From Ficedula albicollis (lineage: Eukaryota > Chordata > Aves > Passeriformes > Muscicapidae): a stretch of 64,000 nucleotides of DNA. Shown here piece by piece: positions 1-12,494 of this stretch (position 1 is the stretch's first letter; each line of letters starts with the position of its first letter). The stretch spans positions 29,080,901 through 29,144,900 of the forward strand of contig NC_021674.1 in assembly GCF_000247815.1 (NCBI RefSeq). Reading direction: 5' to 3'. The translations under genes were made by a program, and so were the position numbers. The notes beneath the pieces were generated by a model. That model was not told where the DNA came from, ran no database searches, and saw only the letters and a program-made list of their open reading frames with translations.

Positions 1-964
1 TATCAAAAGCTCAGAGCTGAGGTAAAGTTATCCACAAGTGATGTAAATGGCAAGTTCTCTCCCCGTAGCAAACAGCTATCAGAGTTTGAGTTTTGGTTTG
101 TATTTCCCTCATCTTTCTGCTGCTTTGGCATTTTGTTAAAAAGTGCCATCTTCCCCTCCTGGACACTTGATTTAAATAAGGACTAGGATGTTTGTGTGCT
201 TCTTCAAGCAAGATCCCAGTGCTCAAAACACTGGGATACTGCATGAGCAAACCTTCTATCTGCTCCCCACTGGCCACCCTACAGCTCAGCTGGGAGATAC
301 AGAGAGATTTTCTAACCTCTGTCACAGACTTGCAATTAATGGAATCTTTCTTATTGCCCTTTGTTTTTTCACTGTCTTCTCCCAGAACTAAAATGTACTT
401 CCAACACAGGTGGATTACCAATTCTCCAATCTCCAATGAGGTTTTTTTTATCAAGTGGCTTTAATGTTAACTAGAGAAGCTATTAAATATTGACTTCAGC
501 CAAGAAGCAGTGATTTTAATTAACCTTCATCCCCTGTTAGACTATGTCAGGAGGTCAGAGAGAGGAAATTCAGCTCGTTCCCACCTTGTTCTTCTGTGTC
601 ACATATTTATGACAGTAGCAAAAAGGGTGTGTGGTGAAGAGCAAGTCCTCTGATGAGCAGATATGTTCCCTGCTCAAGACAAAGTGAACTGGATCTTTTT
701 GAAAAGCACTATCAGTGGATGTAATTGTAGAAATACAAGTTTATTCTATTTCCTAGAGTTTGTAATATCTGGGATTAACAAAGCAGGTGGAGCTCTGTCT
801 CTGTAATTAACCAGTTTAAACTGGCAGCTTTTTGGCTGCTAAACAGAACCCTGACTCAATCAGTTCACAAAGAAAGAATTGTTTACAGTTAAGCAGGACA
901 GTCTGGGATATTGATACTGGGTTAACAGTTCACTCTATCACAAATTTCCTTGTGCATCACTGGT

Positions 965-1086
965 CAAATCACTGAGACTTTGTGTGTCTTAGGTCAGAGG
1001 AACAAAGATTAATAAGAATACCTTACAAATCACTGAGACTTTGTGTGTCTTAGGTCAGAGGAGCAAGGATAAATAAGAATTCCTTA
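965..1086. repeat. 61-bp tandem duplication (2 copies)
   Basis: Unit 1 is 965-1025 and unit 2 is 1026-1086, head to tail with no spacer. Both begin CAAATCACTGAGACTTTG. I count four substitutions and no indel in 61 bases. About 7 percent divergence means this is not a simple assembly stutter and is old relative to other duplications in the window. Confidence 0.9.
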
Positions 1087-1800
1087 TTTCTGGGATGTGT
1101 AGTGACAAAACAATCTGGGGTTTCTTGAGGTGCACAGGCATACCTAGTGTACATTTCTCTCAAAGAAGTAAAACCAGGTTTAAAAACAAAACAACACAAA
1201 AAACCTCCATGAGTACTTCCAGCTTTTCCTCTGCTGCTGACAGCAATAGCAAAGATACGAGTGACTGAATGCACTAGCATTCTCCCCTTCATCCTTTGGG
1301 CTCTTTCCTGTCAGTTCATGACTGATTTGTGTATGAAGATTCAGACCCTTTTAAGAATGGCAGGAGGAATAGTTGCTTTGGTCACTTGTGCAACCCAGAA
1401 AGCTTTAATGGGAAAAAAATTAATTGAACTATCTACTCAGCTTCTCACTAGACCTCCCATCTCTGCAGGAGCAACAGAGCCTCTAAGACCAGACAGTTAG
1501 AAAATACTGAAGGGCCACCTGTGTAGCCTTTCCCCATTGCAGAAATCCAGGTCTCTGTCAGAGTTGTTATGACTCTTTGATGTCAAATTTCCCAAAATCC
1601 CAAATAGCCAAAATCTTTACCTTTTTTTTCCAAAGCAGAGGAAGAGGATTTGGCTGGGAGTATTCAGCTACACAGCTGTCACATAGCAAGCATATTTGGC
1701 TCTGCTGTTCTTCTTTAGCTAATATTTTCATTTCACAGGCTGAGAACCAATGATGTCCTTTTGGAAAACATAAATATTTATTGAGTCTTTTTCACGTCCA

Positions 1801-1916
1801 GAGGTCAAAAATCACCTGCTAAATTCAATTTCATTGACTTCTTTCATTTACTGTCAGGGAGGTCAAAAATCACCTGCTAAATTCAATTTCGTTGACTTCT
1901 TTGATTTACTTTCAGT
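1801..1916. repeat. 58-bp tandem duplication (2 copies)
   Basis: Unit 1 is 1801-1858 and unit 2 is 1859-1916. Both begin GAGGTCAAAAATCACCTGCT. The copies differ at about three positions inside the unit and then lose similarity. There is no spacer. Confidence 0.9.
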
Positions 1917-4256
1917 GAAGATTATTATATCTACCCACATCTCCAGGAAATTTCAATTATATATCATACCTCATATCTATGTTTTATTTTACCCTTATAA
2001 ATCAGGTAATCTTGCTTTCTCTAGCTGCTTTCCAAAGACAAATGTTTGCCTGATAAACCATAAATGTTATGACAAGAAGTTAGCATTCCTTTTCCTTGAC
2101 AAACGAAACAAAACAGAATAGAGGAGAACACCTGTGCCATGGTGAACAGATAATAAGTTTAAGTTTTTATTTTTTAATTGAAATTCCTCTTCTGTGCTTG
2201 GTATATTACCCAAAGTAAACCTCATTTCATTTTCACTGCCCCCTGCTATCTCCCCACCATGAACAAATAGTTTTGTGTTAAAAATTCTGACTGTGTCCAG
2301 AGAAGACAAATGTCATCAGATTACAAGACTGAGGGGCCTGACTTGATAATGAGCTTTCCTCATTCCACATTAAAATACTAAATAAGTAAAAATATTTTGG
2401 AAGTTATTTCTACTCTGAGAAAAAAAAAAGAAGAAAAAACAAAACAAAGCATTCACTTTCTCTCTGTTAGACTAACTGCAAAACTAAAATAAAATATACA
2501 CTTTTCATTGAGCTATAAGAAGTGATGAATCGACCTCCTTCCTTTGCCTATTAGAAGTCTTCAGCTGTTGTTGAATCAGTAAAATTGCAGCAGGCCAACC
2601 CAGATCTATGTGTCTACAACAATTTTGAGTATTTCTGGGACACTGCGATTTCCAAAGTTCTCCCAACTGAAACAGCAGCTTAAAACTCTTCAAGAGAGGA
2701 CACAATTGATTTAGCAATGTATTTAGTCCTGTTTATCTCTCTTTTAGGCATATGAATAATCAAAATGAATTAGTGTGAATATGACTACATTTAAAGTTCA
2801 ATATGTATTTAACTGAATTAGTTAACTTCTGACTGAATCAGGACATGTGTAAAAATGGATCTGGATATCTTTTTATTTTCTTGGTTTAAAAAAAATGGAG
2901 GAATCAGCATGAAAGGGCTGTCTGGCTTAGCTCTTGAAACCACCAAGGAGAGTTCACTCTGGAATACAACAGATTTCCTGCATGGAGTGTCTGGGAAATA
3001 CAAGAAAGAGTAATTCAAGAAAAAACCCTCAAAATATATTTCTGAAGCACTGCATTTTTTTTCTCTGACTGTTATTTTTCAGCACTTTTAAAATTCATGT
3101 ATTTAATTAAAGAAAGAAAAATTCTTCTTTATCTATGATTCTATCTTCATAAAAAAGGGATTTCTGAAGCTGGATTTCTGCTGCTATTTAATATCTCGAA
3201 TCATAGTGTAAATCCACTTATGACATATTTTTTGATTACACCATCAAGAAGTAACTAAAAACAAAAGCAATACACAGCTTTCTGAACGCAAGAAATGTAA
3301 AACCCAATAGAAACATCCTATATTTCAGGAATATAATCAACACCATTTTTTAAACTCAATTTCATACTAATAACCAAGTGATTCTTCTAGAAAAAACAAA
3401 GCCCTTATTGTCCTTAAATTTACAACATATCTCTGACATAGTAGACAGAAAGCAAAGGACAAATGTTAGTAACTGCTAGTGAGAAATACAGTACGTGACA
3501 TTTTACTTTCATGTGCACTTCATGCAGATTTCCACCTGCATTTCTAAATCATCTCTCGTCAACTGCCTTGTAGAATGCCTCTTAGTCTATGTATCTCCAG
3601 TTTGGCTATCAGGACAACAGTGAGTAGAAAGCTGTGCTAAATGACACCTTCTGCAAACAGCAAACTCTTCTCCCTTCATCACAACATCAGTCATTCCTCC
3701 CTAAATGGCACAAATTTGAGCATGGTAAATCCATGTTGGCTTCTTCAAATTACCTTCTGGTACTTTAGGTGTCCAGAAACAGCTTCCATTAGGATATGGT
3801 AAATAGCTTTTTGGAGGTTGAAGGCCAGCTGATTAGCCTGTAATCCAGATGTACTTGTTACCTTTCTTAAAAAATGGGCAGGATCTCAGCTACACACTTT
3901 AGATTTCTAAACTCACATGCTGGTGCACTACAAAGTTACCTGTGTTTTTTCCTCACTAAAACAAAGTACTTTATGTTTTTATATTGAAGTTTTCCTTTAC
4001 AATACCTATTTTCTTGTATCGTTAGTCCTCTTACAGAAACAACCAGCACTCAGCTAGATCTCTCAAGAAAAAAGAGCAGTTTCTTGCCTATGTTAATTAT
4101 TGTTAAAAGCAAAGTGTAAACAAGAAGCAGTTGACTATGGGCCAGTATTGTGCAGAAAGACTGATAATTCTCAGAAATGCAGGACTTTGAATGTGTGATT
4201 TGGGAAACAGTACAGCTCACATGCTTTATGGACAGGACATTCTATAGGTGTGACAT

Positions 4257-4872
4257 TCTTGGACATGTGCCACACAGTTCATACACATTGCAGATACGAA
4301 ATTACAGAAGGAAATATGATATGTGCCACACAGTTCATACACATTGCAGGTATGAAATTACAGAAGGAAATATGATAGGAAAATCTGGTTTGGACATCTA
4401 AAATTCTGTCATCCAGGACTGTGGAATCTCCAACATCTATGGGATTTTAGTCTTGGACATGTGCCACACAGTTCATACACATTGCAGATACGAAATTACA
4501 GAAGGAAATATGATAGGAAAATCTGGTTTGGACATCTAAAATTCTGCCATCCAGGACTGTGGAATCTCCATCATCTATGGGATTTTAATAGAAAATTGTC
4601 AGTCAAATGCCTCTTGGGAATGGTGAGTACATTCAGATAAGGCACAATAGATAGTGAATGAAAGTTCATATTTAAAAGATCTATTGAGTTCCTAGGAAAA
4701 TCTGGTTTGGACATCTAAAATTCTGCCATCCAGGACTGTGGAATCTCCATCATCTATGGGATTTTAATAGAAAATTGTCAGTCAAATGCCTCTTGGGAAT
4801 GGTGAGTACATTCAGATAAGGCACAATAGATAGTGAATGAAAGTTCATATTTAAAAGATCTATTGAGTTCCT
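4257..4872. repeat. Nested tandem duplications (56, ~138 and 179 bp units)
   Basis: Block A (begins ATGTGCCACACAGTTCATAC) occurs at 4265-4320, 4321-4376 and 4459-4514. Block B (begins AGGAAAATCTGGTTTGG) occurs at 4377-4450, 4515 onward and 4694 onward. Block B followed by block C forms a 179-bp unit at 4515-4693, repeated at 4694-4872. A prefix TCTTGGAC stands before the first and third A blocks. The order is therefore prefix-A-A-B, prefix-A-B-C, B-C. At least three overlapping duplication events are needed. The third A block carries the ATACG variant of the first A, not the GTATG variant of the second. Confidence 0.93.
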
Positions 4873-6339
4873 TTCCAGTGAAATCTTTCTTATCATCAGA
4901 ACTCAGTCATGAGATTCAGCAGAAAAGGGAACAAAATTAAAGTCATGACATCAGATTTCCAAGAAATTACCCACTTTCAGTTCAGTTAGCTCAGTAATCC
5001 CCCAGATTAGTGTTGATAAATGATGTATTTCAGGTAAGATCCTAAAGTCATGAAGTTAGCAGTTTCCCCAAAGAAGTGTTTTTATTTTCCAAAAGTTTGA
5101 ATCAATCACTTCCCCTACTGAGTGTCAGTGTCTGTCACTCGCAATTTACTTGTCATATGCAGCTACAGCTGGAAACTCAGTTTTCCCTCCTTTTCAGTCA
5201 CAAACTCTTGGCTCTCTTAGACAGCTCCTGCCTTTCTAAGAATCACAAAGTAATTGCTCAATTCACTTGATTTTAGAGTGGATGAAGTGTACTTCTGGAA
5301 GAGGTCTTTGTGTTTAAAGGAGCTTTGAGAAGACAAGGTGATGTTATTCTACAAGCTTGGGGGACAAAGGATGACAGTGTTAGCAGACAAAGGAGTAAGT
5401 GGCTCCAAAATCTGATATACTTTATGTTCACCCTCCACCAAGACTGTACTCAAGGCATACATCCAGGCACACCAGCATTACAGCAAAAGGTGTTAAAGTA
5501 GTTTTCTGGATGTTACAAAACTTCAATTAGGTCTCAGAACAAGCTGTTTTATTTGTATACTGAAGTTCAGCATAGACCAGTCATGGTGCATCAGTGGTAT
5601 CAGAGGTGAGGTTTTGCAACAGTGAAGTGCATTTCTGAATCTCTTTGGGTTTTAATGCTCATTGACTTGGACAGGTAATCAATTGCTGCATCTCCAAAGG
5701 CCCATAGATATTGACTTCAGTCTCCAAAAGACTTTACAAAGAGTCATTTGGGGGGGATACTTTAACTTCAAATTGAATTGTGGGCCATTAAATCTCTCTA
5801 GTAAAATACTGGAACAAACACTAGATGTCAATGCTCCCTCTGCATTTTTAAATAGAACACAAATTCTCCTGGCTGAATATGAGGTTCCTAGAAGGATCCC
5901 AGCTTGTTCTTTTTTTCTGGCAGATTCTTTAAATCGTTATGGATTTTATTTCCTTTACAGACAAAACATATTACTTCTACAGTTCTCACTCTGCTTCTCC
6001 CATAAGACAATAACAATATCTCCTTAGCATTAGGCATGAATCAGCTGTACAAAGTCTGGAAGAAGGGAATAGGAAAAACGATATAGCAATAAGTTAACAT
6101 GATGCTTATCTCTTGATTTCTTGCCTACACCTCTGATAAAAGACTAAGGGATGAAAAAGATGGGAAATATTTCTTTCAAACAGTGTATTTTTGTTACATA
6201 CTATCTACTTTGTATAGCAGAGTAGATTTTTTTAATGCACTGCTGAAAAATGAGTGATAATAACAAAATCAGCAGAATTAATAAACATGTATGACTCAGC
6301 TTGCTTGGCAGCAACCGATATATTGGAATTCCTGCCCTT
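4873..6339. other. Unique DNA, no gene seen
   Basis: There is no recognisable exon, RNA gene or transposon. The longest frame (5662-6027, plus strand, 121 residues) has no motif and ordinary AT-rich composition, so it is treated as chance. Confidence 0.55.
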
Positions 6340-6752
6340 TAGACTGAATCACAGTCAAAGAATCCATTAGGTTGGAAAAGACCCTTGGGATGGAGTCCAA
6401 CTTTTGACTGATCACCACCTTGTCTACTAGAACATGCCACATTCAGTCTTTTCTTAAACACCTGCAGGGACAGTGACTCCACCTCCTCCCTGGGCAGCCA
6501 GCTCCCAAGTTTAACTATCATTTCTCTGAAGAAATCCCCCCTGATGTCCAACCTGAAACACTCCTGGCACAGCTTGAGGCTGTGTCCTCTTGTCCTATGA
6601 ACTGGTTGTCTGGGTGAAGGGGCCAATCCCCACCTGACTATAACCTCCTTCCACATAGTTGTAGATAATTAAGAGACTCTTCTCCTCTCTCTTCTGCAGG
6701 TCAAACAGCCCCAACTCCCTCACCTGCTCCTCAAAGGATTTGCTTTTGCCAG
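6340..6752 (-). mobile_element. CR1 LINE fragment, 3' end, minus strand
   Basis: Read on the minus strand, this is the 3' part of an avian chicken-repeat-1 (CR1) non-LTR retrotransposon. The plus strand shows the typical reversed tail (GGTTGGAAAAGACCCTTGGG), then a stretch whose minus-strand translation keeps the CR1 ORF2 C-terminus: a FRLDIRGDFF-like motif, then WLPREEVES and VFKKRLNVA. CR1 copies are usually 5'-truncated, and this one fits with about 0.4 kb left. The outer end near 6752 is set by loss of similarity to CR1 as I know it and is approximate. It is decayed and cannot move by itself. Confidence 0.85.
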
Positions 6753-9700
6753 ATCATTTCTATGAACTGGAAGTCTTCTGTATGTCTAACAAATCAATAA
6801 AAAGGATACCAAGTAGCAGACATAAATAGATTTTTTTTAAAAAAGAAGTAGTGTTCACAAAGAAGACTGTAATAATTCAGAAATGTAGGCTCCAGTAAAC
6901 TTTTTGACTCATTAATAGTTCTTAGGAGTTTGTACATGAACAAGGTTAGGTATGGAAACATATGAAACAACACTGTATAAATATTTTAGCTAAGCACATC
7001 AGCTATGCTCCTCTTGCATGCAATCTATTTACTGTGATATTTTTGTCATATCCAAGACTGATCCACCTGATAAGCCATCCAAACCTGATATTTTTATTCC
7101 AGTAAAACACTAATGTGCCTCAAAATCCTGTGCAGCTCCAGTTTAGGCCTGCAATCATCATCTTCCCCATCCCTCCACCACCTGACACTGCCCTTCTGCT
7201 TCCATGCTGAGCCAGCCCTGCAGCAAGCCAGTATTTGGGAGAGGTAGGATATGAGCATCTGCACCATGAGCAGGCAGGACTGATTTAGACAGGTCTGTGT
7301 ATACCAGGTATAAATACCTTGCACTAGACCCAGGATCTTCTTCTGCCCCCTGAAAACCTTAAAACTGGCCTCAGAATATGCAGAGGTACTTACTACCTGC
7401 TCCAAAATTAGCAAGGAATTACTAGTACCCTGAGCAGGTGCTAATGCAATGGAAGGGTCAAGGAAAGGTGCATTGGAGATAATGGGTTTCAAAAAGGGCT
7501 CTGAGACATTCAAGCACTGTGAAGTACAAAAAAAAAAGTTATTATCAGGAATAAAACTACTTTGTCATACTGAAGTTATAGTGGTTTCAAACAGAGCTGT
7601 TAAGAAGCGTAGTCCCACTTTAGCAGAGACACTAAAGAAACTGTCAAGAGATCAAAAGGCAGATAGAGAGGCAGGCAGACATGCAGAAAGAGTCAGACCA
7701 TTAGTCCAAATACTTAGGGCTCAATTACATTATATTTCCACAGCAGCTAATCCACATATATTTCCAAAGAAATCAATGTACAAAGAATGCTCTTACATGA
7801 CCAGCATGCATCCCTAGAAGTAGAGGATGAGGAGCCATCTCTGCCTGCAATCCCTATCCAAGACTGGATTCAGTCTCTGGATCCCTCCTCGGCAGCAAGT
7901 CCATGGCTGCAGACAGTGAAGGGTGCACACAATGCCTCCTTCACACTTCTGAGAAGAGGGAATACACCCTCCCAAACCAGACCTCAATTCTTTATGAAGA
8001 AAAGCTTTGCATCCTCATCCACATCTCTCCTCTGCTAACCTCTCCTCTGGGACTGCCCTCACTACCTAGGCCTTAGGTTTCTACATGGTTTCTATAGGGG
8101 GCTGGAGATACACCATACATCAGACCTGTGGCCTTCATCAGCTACATGAACTCCAGAAAGAAAACACCTTTAGCTGGGAACGCTGCAGAGCCTATAGCTC
8201 CTTTTAATCTATAGATAACTTTTGTAATGTTGCACTGAGAACAGACAAGGAAAATGCTCTCAAAGAAACTACCCTCAAAAAAAATACATCCAAGGAGATT
8301 TATAAGCACTGGATAATATAAGTATTCCTCTCAAAAAGCAGCATAACAAGTATTTAAACATACCAGCCTTTTTATTACCATGTTATTTGGGTTTTTTGCT
8401 GTTTTTAACTGATAGCAGCTGGTTTTCTTTTGTACACACCTCCCTAACCCTATTTCACTGATGGATTCATCTTATGTATTTATGGTGGTTTTGATTAACC
8501 CCTCTGTAAACTAATTTATCTGTATGGTCAAAGGGGATTTGTGAACTCACTACCTGAAATAATTTCATATTCTTCCTGTCTCTGCATCTTGTTTTGTACT
8601 CTGCTTGTACTTTTCACCTTTTCCTTCCAAGTCCGAAGGATCTTCTATTTTCTCCAGTTAGCCCCTTAAATTTCTTCACAATTCTGACACCAAAGATTTG
8701 CCAAAAATTTTCCCACACAGATCTCTGCCACCTCAGGTTTGCAAACTCTTCCCAGGAGTGGGAGAACTGAAGCAATCCAAAGCACGGCTGTGGGAAGGAA
8801 AGCTCATGTTTCAGTTTCCCTCACTGTACCAGCAAGATAAAAAATGATTTGCTGCCACACAGTGATAGGAAAATCCAGCCTGGATACAAGAAACAGCAGC
8901 AAGCAGAGTGATTTTGAAATGTACCTTTACCAAGGCAACATCAAAGTGTTTACTGCCCCATATTTCTGCTTCCTTCCACACCCTCAGAGCTGCTCACTTA
9001 TACACATCTGTCTATTCATTAACATCTAATTAAGCTGTACATCTGCTGCAGCTATACATCACCACTGCATTCCTCTACATTTAAGCTGCCTGAAGCTTTC
9101 TGTCTTTTTTTTTTTTCATATTAGTTTCCGGTGCAGTAAGAGCTAAAAAAGCATTTTCATGCTGATTGACAAACAGAAGGAAAATAAACTCTAGGTTTTG
9201 AAAAGGATGAAAGAGCAAAACATGCTTCTCATCCAAACCAAATCTCTCCTCAGGGATGTGCCCCAGAGAGGCAGGGAGGTTTCTTTTAATTAAAGGAACA
9301 ATGAAAAAGGAAGAGTATCATAGCTGTAGACACCACAGTCAAGGCAGAAATTGGGTAAAATTAGTTCTGGCTTTTTCTGCCATGAGAAATAGTTGCACAT
9401 TATCACTTTACCTCATTTATTCTGCTGCTTGTTTCCAGCCCATTTCTACATTCACAAAATCTAAGGCAGTGGCAGAGATTAATGGTTAAACCCAAGGTGA
9501 TTTCTTGCCTAGATTTCATACTACCCCTCAGCATGCATTACTTAGATAGCTCATGTTCAATGATACTCCAGGTTCTGACAGGTCTGTGAAATGGAGATGA
9601 AGCAAGCAGTTCCAGTGCCTGCTTGCACAGATAGGCTTGCCCATTCTCTTTTTTTCTGAATATGGGCAGATTTCTACTCTGAATTACAAAAGAGAGGTCT

Positions 9701-12379
9701 CAGAGAATGATCCTGGATATTTTCCAGTCATCCGTAAATACACTGGTGCTGGGATGCTGGACTTCTTGCTTTCTACCAACATTTTCAATGCACACAAAAG
9801 AAAGATGTCAAGATGCTTTAGCATCCCCAGACCAAGAGAAAAATACAAAAAAAAAAAAAAGAAAAAGCCGAAGAGGTTTATGACAAAGCAGCATGCAGCA
9901 TTGAGCCATTACTGTTACCAGAAGTAAATGTATTTTCCTATCCATACAAACAATATCCCACTGTGGTGTTTCAACACAGAAATATCCCCCATAAAGACAG
10001 AATTTCTTCAATGAAGCAAGGCTGCCTGCCTCACAGCTGACAAGCAAAGTCTTCCATGAGGTCCACAGTTCTCAGAAAATATTGCACACAATAATAAAAC
10101 TGTTTAGATTATGGCAGTCATCACTCAGGTTCTTTGACTTGTTGATGCTCCAGAAAGACATGATGTGTAAGTGCTTTGCTAACAGATCTCCATGTTAAGC
10201 ATTTAGAGACATGACCACATCTATAATTTTCTGAGATTAAATTCAAATTCACTGCAGGAACACAGACAGTAGTGCATTTTGTACACATATGTCAAAATTA
10301 TTTCAAGACTTCATTACCAATAGCACATGTAAACTAAAAGTGGAAGTCCCATGGACATATTTTAAGGATGGAGGTCTTTTTTCCTATCGTCCTTTGCACA
10401 GTAGGCTAAAATCTTGTGTAAATGACTCCTTGGGAGTTTTATCTTATTTCGAACATTTAGATATGTTTCATAAAGACACTGAGGCTTAATTTAGAAGCTG
10501 CCAGTGAGATAACCCATCATAACTGGAAGAAAGTTGTTCCACTGATTAATTGCTCTCTTTTAATTTACTTAAGTCTAGCTTCCAGATCCTGAATCTCGCA
10601 GATTCATCTTTCTGACAGAAATACCACCTACAATAAGACATCTCTTCCCACGATCACCTCTTAATTTTCTCTTCGATGCACTAAACTGATAACATTTTCT
10701 CTGTTTTTCCCTAGAATAATGTATTTTTCTATTATTCTTTCCTGAACCCTTTTCAATTCTTTGTAATTTTTTTTGAAGGGTGACTATCAGAACTCAAAAC
10801 AAGAGCGTATCATTAGTGCCAGAGGTTCATGACTCACAACAGCAGTTATAACTCTCACTTAAGCAATTGAAACAGCTAGAAAGAAACATGCTAGTCCTGC
10901 TTCATGCCATGACAACCTAAAAAGTAGTACTTCCTTGTTCTTATATGATATTTCTCAATCAGTTCTTCAGAAGCTGCATTGAGCCTTAGCTGCATCAGAT
11001 TGCCCACTGATGTTCACTGCCCTGGTGTTCTGCTGCTCTGGTGCTCTCCAGTTAATAATTCTAAGCACAAAGCTCCAGTTTCCTGAGACTGTCACACTTT
11101 CTGCATACTTGGTAATAAAGCCATGTTGGATTGGCACACAAACACATTTGAGTTGACGTATGTGCTTGTTTACTTCTGCAAACAATCCAGAGCAGCCTGT
11201 ATTTCCTATATTCAATTTATCATTGTTACTCACTTACTAATTCTGTGTCATCAGAAATACAAATGTGGTATTTCCAAGAGTAGTCCTTCCAGATTAGATC
11301 CAGTCAAGAGTAAACAATGACAGCATCTGCCCAGAAACAAATTTTTAGGGCCATGACTCAAACCTTAAATTTACTCCCACTTAGTCCCTACCCTGCTTCT
11401 GTGGGCTCTCTTCATTTTGTTTTGCAACAATTTTCTCATCAGAACACTGAGTCAGTGTCTCAAAAATGCCTTGGATATATTATATCACAGAGAAACATTC
11501 ACTGAACGCAGACAAGACCTCAAAAACTGCACTCTCTGCTTGTCAGAATCTCTCTTTTATAAAAGCATGCTGATGGCATTAATTATACTGCCATTTCCTT
11601 CTGCTCTCCCATTTGTGCCTTTCCTTCATTTTGCCATGAGTAGACATTCCATGGTTTCTTGGGTAAATTTGCTGAACCCTTTGGAACACATATAATATAA
11701 CTGGAACATTTATATTTTTTCCAAGATTTGTTTAAAAAAAAAAATCCATGTCTAAGGAAGATATTTACCCAATATTTCCTTTATTTTCCAAGAAAAGTAC
11801 TCAACTTCTGTTTTCTAACACCCATTATGAAAAAAATTAAAATGTGGGGGATTTCTTTTCTACTCTAATCTCCAATATATTATTACAGAATTCTATTTCT
11901 TTTGGGGCAGTATATATTTGCGAGTATAGATTAACACTATAGCTTTCTGTGCATCCTGAGGTGATGTTTTTTCAGACTGGATCTGTACAGAGATATAATA
12001 CCTATTTTAGCAGAAACAAGGTGATTCTACTCCAAAGTTTACTTGAAATTTGGGGCAAGAGACTGTAACTCCCAACAGAGAAGAAAGCAAGCATTCATGG
12101 TAGTTCTTGGAGACGATGAAAATTTATTTTACTTTCTTGTGCACATATTTCCCATTTTCTTAATGGTATTTTTTTTCTCCACAAAAAGGAAGTGGAAGAA
12201 CATCTGAATGCCATTAGAATTTTACTTAATACCTCAAAGTATGCTTTTTAATTGCTGAATCATACCTCATGGCAAACTAGAAGCTATTTACAAAATCTAT
12301 AACTTGGACAAGTCAAAAATATTTTTACTGCAAAGGGTATGTTTTCAGAAAAATTTGTCTTCAACTGAAAAAATTATTT
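6753..12379. other. Unique DNA, no gene seen; two overlapping chance-like ORFs at 7.1-7.8 kb
   Basis: The stretch 7094-7817 carries the longest non-homopolymer frames of the window (139 residues on the minus strand, 7094-7513; 122 on the plus strand, 7449-7817). Neither has a motif I recognise. The plus-strand frame has a basic middle part with many K, R, E and Q residues. It could be a remnant of an old retroelement, but I cannot support that. The rest holds short A or T runs (for example near 9110 and 9847) and nothing else I can name. Confidence 0.5.
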
Positions 12380-12441
12380 ATTACTGAAGAAAATAAACTC
12401 CCTATTATTCATTACTGAAGAAAATAAACTCCCAATTAATT
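12380..12441. repeat. 31-bp tandem duplication (2 copies)
   Basis: Units 12380-12410 and 12411-12441 begin ATTACTGAAGAAAATAAACT and differ only near their ends. They lie in AT-rich unique DNA. Confidence 0.85.
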
Positions 12442-12469
12442 TTACTCAATCTCCTTGAACATGGAATTC

Positions 12470-12494
12470 AAAAAAGAAAGAAAGAAAGAAAAAG
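12470..12494. repeat. Short (AAAG)n microsatellite
   Basis: A run of about four AAAG units flanked by A stretches. Confidence 0.8.

Larger units (their letters stand above)
1..4256. other. AT-rich unique DNA, no gene seen
   Basis: Both strands were read for exons, RNA genes and transposon ends. All reading frames are short and show no recognisable domain. The only structure is the two short tandem duplications listed separately (965-1086 and 1801-1916) and small A-rich runs near 2420. This fits intronic or intergenic vertebrate DNA. Confidence 0.6.

Noticed and set aside
4257..4872. CRISPR-like array (repeats with spacers)
   Set aside because: The repeats are nested tandem duplications without regular unique spacers, in animal-type DNA.
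7094..7817. Overlapping 139-residue (minus) and 122-residue (plus) frames as a possible small gene or retroelement remnant
   Set aside because: No recognisable domain, overlapping antisense frames, no splice or promoter context, and no flanking LTR or LINE ends.
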